A program made the position numbers and the translations under genes. 64,000 bases of DNA. Origin: Alitiscatomonas aceti (lineage in GTDB: Bacteria; Bacillota; Clostridia; Lachnospirales; Lachnospiraceae). The notes under the pieces were generated by a model that was given only the letters and a program-made list of their open reading frames with translations, made no database searches and was not told where the DNA came from. Location: positions 62,001 through 126,000 of the forward strand of contig NZ_JAOQJF010000006.1 in assembly GCF_025567195.1 (NCBI RefSeq), read 5' to 3'. Each line of letters begins with the position of its first letter. Position 1 is the first letter of the stretch. Below are positions 58,375 through 64,000 of the stretch, one piece after another.

Positions 58375-59655
58375 TTACAGGGAGATCTCACCCCGGGCCC
58401 TGGCTCTCCGGTCCTCAATGGAATGGATCACCGGAACCATAAAGATCGCCACGATCCCTCCGGCAAAGCCGTTGTTATACAGGTTCATTCCTCCGTAGAC
58501 GATGCCCACATTTAAAGCCACCGATGAGTGGAGGAAGCCGGCCAGGATCCCCACGATCCAGCCAAATTCCCCGGCTACGGGAGCCAGGGTCGTGGAGAAT
58601 AAAAGCGCCAGCAGAGGAGACGGCTGGTTCACATGCCAGTGCTTGGTGAAACCGCCCAGGACCACTCCAAACATAATGGGGGCAATATTTCTCAGATGCT
58701 TTCCCGTGGAGCAGAAGCCCACGATGGTAAAGATCCCGCCAATGGTGGGGCCGTTCAGATCTCCTCCCACGGCCGCCACGAACAGGGTGGCGAACAGGCC
58801 GCACAGCCCCATATTGAAGGTGGTCGCCGGCCCGCCCTCGCTTTTCAGATAATCGGTGCCGGAAATTCCCGTGGTCTTCAGGATCCGGCCATAGGCGGCA
58901 AATACCTCTTTTCCCCCAAGGACCAGGGCTCCTCCCATCATGGACAGGAACAGGCCGCAGAGCACAAAGAGAAAGAGCCGGTTGTTTCCCGTGGACCAGA
59001 TGAGCCGGGATTCCGTCGTTACTCCAAAGGATTTCATCACCGAAACCACCACTGTGGCGATGATACCGGAGGCAAAGCCTACATTATAAAGAGAATAGCC
59101 CTTATGGGCATAGTGGACATGGGTAGCCAGAGGCGGCAGCACAAAGCCGATGGCGATCCCCACCAGGATGCTTAATGGCAGCCTGGCCAGGTATGGAAGC
59201 TCTGTGATATACATGATCTGGGTAATGATCGGGGACAGACTGGTACCGTAAAATCCGATGTAAATATATCTGGACATATGGGTCTTATGGTATTTGGAAT
59301 ACAGATACACCCCCAGTAAGATCGCCCATATATTCATCAGATTCTTTCCAAACAGGGAAAATCCGAACATCAGACAGCTGGATGTGATCGTATGGCCGTC
59401 CATCTCCATTCCCAGGAAATAGATGGTTCCGATGGCAGCCAGGGTAAGAATACCCGCGTTGATGAACGCCGCTCCGATCCCCCCGACGAGGAAATAATCG
59501 GTGATCAGGAAATCCGGCTCTTTTATGATCCGCCAGAGTCCTGGTATGATGTCCGAGAGAGGCTGGATCATCAGTCCCACCACAATAAAATACAGCGGGA
59601 TCAGCGCCAGAAGACCAAATTTTTCTGCACGTATATATATCCTGTTTCTGCCCAT
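58375..59655 (-). CDS. DUF1576 family membrane protein
   Basis: A 426-residue protein with about ten helices. Two similar segments, IGFYGTSLSPIITQIMYI...GIAIGFVLPPLATHVHYAHKGYSLYNVGFASGII and VNQPSPLLALLFSTTLAPVAGEFGWIVGILAGFLHSSVALNVGIVYGGMNLYNNGFAGGIVA, show an internal duplication with repeated LYN-GFA-GI motifs. I assign DUF1576; the fold and motifs suggest a transporter, but no substrate is known. It is the first gene of a pair with the VanZ-QueT fusion. Confidence 0.82.
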   Translation of the reverse strand: MGRNRIYIRAEKFGLLALIPLYFIVVGLMIQPLSDIIPGLWRIIKEPDFLITDYFLVGGIGAAFINAGILTLAAIGTIYFLGMEMDGHTITSSCLMFGFSLFGKNLMNIWAILLGVYLYSKYHKTHMSRYIYIGFYGTSLSPIITQIMYITELPYLARLPLSILVGIAIGFVLPPLATHVHYAHKGYSLYNVGFASGIIATVVVSVMKSFGVTTESRLIWSTGNNRLFLFVLCGLFLSMMGGALVLGGKEVFAAYGRILKTTGISGTDYLKSEGGPATTFNMGLCGLFATLFVAAVGGDLNGPTIGGIFTIVGFCSTGKHLRNIAPIMFGVVLGGFTKHWHVNQPSPLLALLFSTTLAPVAGEFGWIVGILAGFLHSSVALNVGIVYGGMNLYNNGFAGGIVAIFMVPVIHSIEDRRARARGEISL

Positions 59656-59694
59656 ACATTCTCCTTTTTCTTTGTATTTCCCGTTTATTTTACT

Positions 59695-59730
59695 ATAAAA
59701 ACGCCCCCACTGTAAACAGCGGGGGCAAAA
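59695..59730 (-). terminator. Terminator after the DUF4132-like gene
   Basis: GCCCCC-A-CTG pairs with CAG-C-GGGGGC around TAAA (59703-59726); on the minus strand TTTTTAT follows. A TTTACA within the stem could act as -35 for the DUF1576 gene. Confidence 0.85.
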
Positions 59731-59775
59731 TTTCCAGGAAAAATACGAACAGGACAGCCAGAAGCTGCCTTCCGG

Positions 59776-62700
59776 TCAGCGGATCTGGGACAGGATCCCG
59801 GGATCTTTGATCCGGTCGTCTTCTGCAAACAGCAGGATCTTTGACAGGATCTCCGCCGTCTTCGGATCGTCGTCCACAAAGGGAAGGAAGATCCGTCCCC
59901 GGTGCTGGGAGTGGACGGGCACCACAAATACCATGGCGTTTCCCATCTGATGGACAACTCCGCTGCCCAGATGGACCGTATACTGCCCCAGCTTTCCGTC
60001 AATGAACGCATGGGTCTTTTCCAGACGGACATTTTTCAGCCTGAACAGCTCCAGGCTGCACTGGATGATGGCGCTGCGCATCTCCACCGTGGACCGGCTG
60101 GTCTCCGGATCCACGCCTCCTGCATGAGCCGTACTGACAGCCAGATCCACATCCCGCATCACCTCACTGTATATGACGTCGGGAATCTCCCGTATCCTCA
60201 GAGGCTTCATGCTCTTTCTGTCATAAAATACCACAGCTTCCAGAGTCGGAGCCTCAATATCGCTGGGAGAAAACCAGTCGGCCATGGCATAGATCCGGGC
60301 CACGATATTTTCCCTGTAATAGACCTTCTGGAGGCCGTCCTCATAATCGGCCACCCAGCGTCTGGTCCGCAGGGTCCCCGCCGTTTTCTTCGGCTGGATC
60401 TGATTTCCCGCAAACATGGCTGATTCTGTCTTTTCCAGTTCCTCCTCCAGCTTCACATACAGCTCCCGGAACACCTGTTTAAAGGGCTGGCGGATCTGTT
60501 TTTCAAATAACAGCCTCTGGTACTGGTGCCAGCAGCCCTTCTCATAAAGATCCCAGGGATGGGCAATGAGAAATCCTGTGTCCTCCTGGACTGGGGTAAT
60601 GGCTCCTGTCCAGTCCACCAGGCCTTCTCTGGTCAGAAGCCCCAGCGCCGCCTCCTGCTGCTCCCCGGAAAGCCCAGCTTCCCTGTCCGCCTGGTCCGCT
60701 CTCAGAAGTACCAGAGGCGTCACAATGGGACCTGCCACCGGGTTTTCCTGAAGTTCCAGAAGCTCCCAGGCTTCAAAGACCGTCCGGTCCTCCATGGCCT
60801 GCTCCATCATCTGCCTGGTGCGGCTGTACTGGTCCTTCAGCTGCTTATGGACCTCCTGATACCGCAGGACTGTCTCATTCTTTTTAAACCTGGAGGGCAC
60901 AGACTTCAATGTCTTTCCTCCCTTTTCGCAGACAATGGAGCTCTTCCCGTCCTCAGCCACAAAAAGGCGGATCTTTGTTCCATCCTCCAGCACGTCTCCT
61001 TCAAACAACGCCCTGGATTCCTCTGCAAGATGGGCCTCCATACGCAGCACCAGGCGGGTCACATCCGAAAATCCGGCGTTAGAGCTTAAATTCCGCAGAG
61101 CCAGCTCTGCCGCCCTGCCTTCGCTGGCACGCCTCTGGGCGCCAAACCGGCGGCTTTCCTTTTTAAACTCCTGGATAAAGCGGTAGCGTTCAAAAAGGAT
61201 CTTATCCTTCTCCGCCCGGTCCTGGGGAAGCGGCAGGAGCCCCAGGCTCATCAGCAGGTCCTTATTTCTTTTCTCCCGGATCTCCTGGACCAGAGCCTCA
61301 TACCTGGTATTTCCCAGGGCTGCATCCGCATACTTTCTGGCACGGCCATGGGCCGTTCCGGAGGAGGAATATTTGGCCGCATCGTAAAGCAGCTTAAAAT
61401 TTTCCTCTCCCAGCTTTTCATACGCCTCAAAAAACCAGTGGATATCAAAGGCTCCGTCGCGCAGCTCTTCCGGGGATAAGGGCGTATATCTGGCGATCAC
61501 AGACCTGGCGTACTCATCCATCCATTCACTGGTATGGGCCATAAAATAATAGCAGCCGCTCTTAAAGCCCGGAAGGTTTAAATATTCCTCCACCATGGGG
61601 ATCCACTGCTCTGCATACATGGCCATCTCCACCAGACGCTTTTTCGTGATGTCGGTCCCCTGGAGCGCGCGGCCCAGATCTGCTGCCGTTTCTTCCGGCG
61701 CCGGGCGGCAGACCTTCAGAAGATGGCTCAGGACAGAACGGCGGCTGGACCCGCCCGAATAATAAGAATACTGGCTCCGCTCCAGCGTATCCTTCCCCAG
61801 GGCCGTTAAGATCTGCACCAGCACCGGGATCCCGTAAACCACACGGATGCTTCCTATGGAGCTGGAAAAGGGCGTCTCCTGTTCTCCCCGCTTTAGCTCC
61901 ACCTGGAGCACTGCCGGGACGATCTCTTTATAAAGCGTATGGGCCAGGGTCATTTCCGGCATTTCCTCTCCAATGGTATCAAAACGGTATTTCCCGTCCT
62001 CTGGTCTTATTTTTCCCCGGCCAAAAAACCGGTCCAGATCCCCGGGCCTGGCGTCCCGTCCTGCCACTGCGCCTTTCTGTTCCACGAGGCTGATGGGAGA
62101 GAGCAGGCTTCCGATCCCCAGGAATTCAAACACTGCCTTATAAAACAGATCCTTGTCCCAGATCCCTCTTACATAGCACTGGACCAGGTCCGAAAGCTCC
62201 AGGAAGGAATTTTTCCTGCTCTGGTATCCGGCCAGAGCCCGTTCACCGCTTCTTTTATCATACCGGGCCTTTAGCTGGAACCGCAGGGCAAACGCAGTTC
62301 CCCAGTCCTCTTCTCCGGCCATCCCCAGCCAGGAGATCAGCTCTGCAAAGACCGGAAGATCGGCCGAGCGCTTCCAGACACGTTCCACTTCACCATTCCA
62401 ACGGCTTTCCTGTACCTCATAGCTCTCATTTTCATCATTTAAAACGGAAACCAGCTTTCCAACGGCAGGCAGCGCCGACGATACCAGCTCTTCCCGGGGC
62501 ACATATTGGAAAAACAGGCAGTCGATGACCGTCCTTGCCTGGGCTCCGAACCGGAGTCCTTCCACCAGCTCCGTAAACGGCGGCTTCTTTAAAAGCCCCT
62601 TTCCAAACACCTTTTTGTAAAGCTCCGTATTTTTCCGGTAATCTCCCTTCCTCTGGCGGCAGGCCTGATACAGGTACAGCTCCGTCAGAAGCTTTGTGGA

Positions 62701-64000
62701 CCGGATCTCTTTTCTGTAAAACTCCTCCCACATTTCCCGGAAGGGATACTCGTCCAACGGCCCCATTTCAGGATCCTCCGCATTCCTCCACCGGCATCTT
62801 CCAAGCTCTGCTCCCAGGGTCTTTTCCTCTCCCCAGACTGTCGTATACTCCTTAAACTGATTGGCTTCCACAAGGCTGTTTAAAGCCTTGAGCACCCGGA
62901 TGCATTCCTTTTCCCCATATGAAAACAGCTCCGGTGCCTTTTTGATATCCGTCTTTATTTCTGGAAGGACAAACTCCTTTTTCGTATCATAAAAGCCATA
63001 GCCTGGTTTTTTCAGGATATCTTCTCCATCCCCGTCCTTTCCGGTCAGCTGGGCCAGAAGCACCTGCTCCCTTCCCGTGGGGTTCTGGAAGGCCGCAAGG
63101 GCCGGACGCAGGGCTTCAAACGCCTCCGGAGCATCCTTCTTCATACCCAGAGCCAGATCCAGGGCCCCCATATGGCACTCCTCGGATTTTTCTCCCAGGA
63201 GCCTGGCCACACATTCCCGGAGCTTTTCCGGACTCTGGCGGCGCAGCAGGGAAAGGGTCTCCGTGCGGCCCTTTTTATATTTCAGATTCGCTTCCAGCTT
63301 CCGGTAATCCCTGTCGTCCAGATCCTCCAGGGCCTTTGCCAGACAGAAGGCTGAGGACACCGTATATTCCTCCGGGTTATGGAGAAGCTCAAACAGGATA
63401 TCTCTCCTGGCGCGGCTCTCTGGTCTGTATAAAAGCAGCCGGGCGGTCATGGCACGGCTGGCCCCATATACCTGGCCCTGGCCCACCACTGGGATCAGAG
63501 CCGCCGCCTCGTCCAGATACGTTTCATCCTGGAGCATCCAGGCGATCACACACATACGCGCTGCCAGGTCGGACCGGCTCATGGTCACCCGGTACCAGGG
63601 GAAGATGCACGGATCCAGGTCCAGGCCCTTTTTGGGGATGCGTTCTATGGCATTCTTAAAGATCCCGTAGATCTTCCTGGCCTCTTCTTCGTTCTCAAAC
63701 AGTCCATACGCAGTCACCGGAAGCTTTTCCGGCTCGGAGGCCTCCTCCCGCTCCACAGAAAACCATCCCGTCCGCTTTCCCCAGACCAGGTCCGACATGA
63801 TGGAATACAGGCTTCCCATAAAACCTGGAAGATAGCACGCCATCAGCTCCAGGTCCTCCGGATATGTAAGAAATACCTCTCTGGCCGCCCGGGCGCTAAG
63901 TCTCTGATCCTGCAGGGAGCGGTTAAAATAAGAGGCAGTCAGCTTCTGGTTTTTCGTTCCGTTCTTTATCAGCTCCAGCACTGCCTCTACTCCGGCTCCG
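59776..64000 (-). CDS. Giant DUF4132/HEAT-like protein, 5' end outside window
   Basis: More than 1400 residues in one frame that stays open through base 64000 (AGVEAVLELIKNG at the edge), so the gene begins outside the window; a GTG at 63981 is not a credible start. Most of the protein is helical and repeat-like (for instance RRDILFELLHNPEEYTVSSAFCLAKALEDLDDRDYRKLEANLK and ALDLALGMKKDAPEAFEALRPALAAFQ), as in HEAT arrays. The C-terminal 350 residues (APTLEAVVFYDRKSMKPLRIREIPDVIYSEVMRDVDLAVSTAHAGGVDPETSRSTVEMRSAI; GSGVVHQMGNAMVFVVPVHSQHRGRIFLPFVDDDPKTAEI) resemble DUF4132/MolR-type proteins. No enzyme motif is evident and function is unknown. It ends at its own terminator. Confidence 0.8.
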   Translation of the reverse strand, partial: GAGVEAVLELIKNGTKNQKLTASYFNRSLQDQRLSARAAREVFLTYPEDLELMACYLPGFMGSLYSIMSDLVWGKRTGWFSVEREEASEPEKLPVTAYGLFENEEEARKIYGIFKNAIERIPKKGLDLDPCIFPWYRVTMSRSDLAARMCVIAWMLQDETYLDEAAALIPVVGQGQVYGASRAMTARLLLYRPESRARRDILFELLHNPEEYTVSSAFCLAKALEDLDDRDYRKLEANLKYKKGRTETLSLLRRQSPEKLRECVARLLGEKSEECHMGALDLALGMKKDAPEAFEALRPALAAFQNPTGREQVLLAQLTGKDGDGEDILKKPGYGFYDTKKEFVLPEIKTDIKKAPELFSYGEKECIRVLKALNSLVEANQFKEYTTVWGEEKTLGAELGRCRWRNAEDPEMGPLDEYPFREMWEEFYRKEIRSTKLLTELYLYQACRQRKGDYRKNTELYKKVFGKGLLKKPPFTELVEGLRFGAQARTVIDCLFFQYVPREELVSSALPAVGKLVSVLNDENESYEVQESRWNGEVERVWKRSADLPVFAELISWLGMAGEEDWGTAFALRFQLKARYDKRSGERALAGYQSRKNSFLELSDLVQCYVRGIWDKDLFYKAVFEFLGIGSLLSPISLVEQKGAVAGRDARPGDLDRFFGRGKIRPEDGKYRFDTIGEEMPEMTLAHTLYKEIVPAVLQVELKRGEQETPFSSSIGSIRVVYGIPVLVQILTALGKDTLERSQYSYYSGGSSRRSVLSHLLKVCRPAPEETAADLGRALQGTDITKKRLVEMAMYAEQWIPMVEEYLNLPGFKSGCYYFMAHTSEWMDEYARSVIARYTPLSPEELRDGAFDIHWFFEAYEKLGEENFKLLYDAAKYSSSGTAHGRARKYADAALGNTRYEALVQEIREKRNKDLLMSLGLLPLPQDRAEKDKILFERYRFIQEFKKESRRFGAQRRASEGRAAELALRNLSSNAGFSDVTRLVLRMEAHLAEESRALFEGDVLEDGTKIRLFVAEDGKSSIVCEKGGKTLKSVPSRFKKNETVLRYQEVHKQLKDQYSRTRQMMEQAMEDRTVFEAWELLELQENPVAGPIVTPLVLLRADQADREAGLSGEQQEAALGLLTREGLVDWTGAITPVQEDTGFLIAHPWDLYEKGCWHQYQRLLFEKQIRQPFKQVFRELYVKLEEELEKTESAMFAGNQIQPKKTAGTLRTRRWVADYEDGLQKVYYRENIVARIYAMADWFSPSDIEAPTLEAVVFYDRKSMKPLRIREIPDVIYSEVMRDVDLAVSTAHAGGVDPETSRSTVEMRSAIIQCSLELFRLKNVRLEKTHAFIDGKLGQYTVHLGSGVVHQMGNAMVFVVPVHSQHRGRIFLPFVDDDPKTAEILSKILLFAEDDRIKDPGILSQIR

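Noticed and set aside
1..64000. CRISPR arrays, rRNA genes, insertion sequences, prophage
   Set aside because: No regularly spaced repeats, rRNA sequence, transposase or phage structural gene was seen.

Overview
The window looks like chromosomal DNA of a Gram-positive anaerobe of class Clostridia, most likely a fairly GC-rich Lachnospiraceae member. The basis is gene content (DnaD/DnaI primosome genes, a long-form Prs, MutS2, a FeoA-FeoB fusion, KdgK with an Eda-VOC fusion, DUF951, DUF1576, DUF5058), strong GGAGG ribosome sites and TTGACA/TATAAT promoters. No rRNA, CRISPR array, insertion sequence or intact prophage was seen. The left edge cuts an M20 amidohydrolase and the right edge cuts a giant DUF4132-like protein.

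Region 1 (1-8.0 kb) holds two amidohydrolase loci back to back. On the minus strand are a sigma-54 activator of PrpR type, an NhaC-type antiporter and the cut M20 hydrolase, with a clear -24/-12 promoter before the antiporter. A LysR regulator divides this locus from a plus-strand operon of a second M20 hydrolase and two small membrane proteins (DUF5058 and an unrecognised partner) that may form a transporter. Region 2 (8.0-12.0 kb, minus) is an acyl-transfer cluster: DUF2156, an Eis-like GNAT, a sirtuin, an aldo/keto reductase and DUF951. Region 3 (12.2-14.4 kb, plus) is the lower Entner-Doudoroff / hexuronate module eda-kdgK.

Region 4 (14.5-22.2 kb, minus) has a GNAT, an M28 aminopeptidase-like enzyme, an L,D-transpeptidase with an SseB-like gene, and feoB. 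Region 5 (22.4-27.9 kb) is a catabolic locus: RraA-type aldolase, LysR, 2-hydroxyacid dehydrogenase, GltS-type symporter and a CdaR/PucR-like regulator. malQ and a MATE exporter follow (28.1-31.2 kb).

Region 6 (31.3-40.4 kb) is visibly AT-richer. It has a dipeptide/oligopeptide ABC operon ending in a class-I amidotransferase-like gamma-glutamyl hydrolase, an RpiR regulator, and an MNT/HEPN pair lying between a tRNA-Cys gene and a decayed copy of that gene's 3' end. The ABC binding protein is split by a frameshift in an A8 tract. Three tRNAs (Asn, Glu, Cys) follow.

Region 7 (40.9-64 kb) is mostly housekeeping: rlmD, a YhaM-like nuclease, a membrane HtrA homologue lacking its catalytic triad, mutS2, a two-component system, and a likely operon dnaD-dnaI-prs-rpoN-aroF. 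DnaA-box-like sites lie between dnaD and murC. Then come murC, a VanZ-QueT fusion, DUF1576 and the cut DUF4132-like gene. The sigma-54 gene at 51-52 kb supplies the factor needed by the sigma-54 locus at the left edge.
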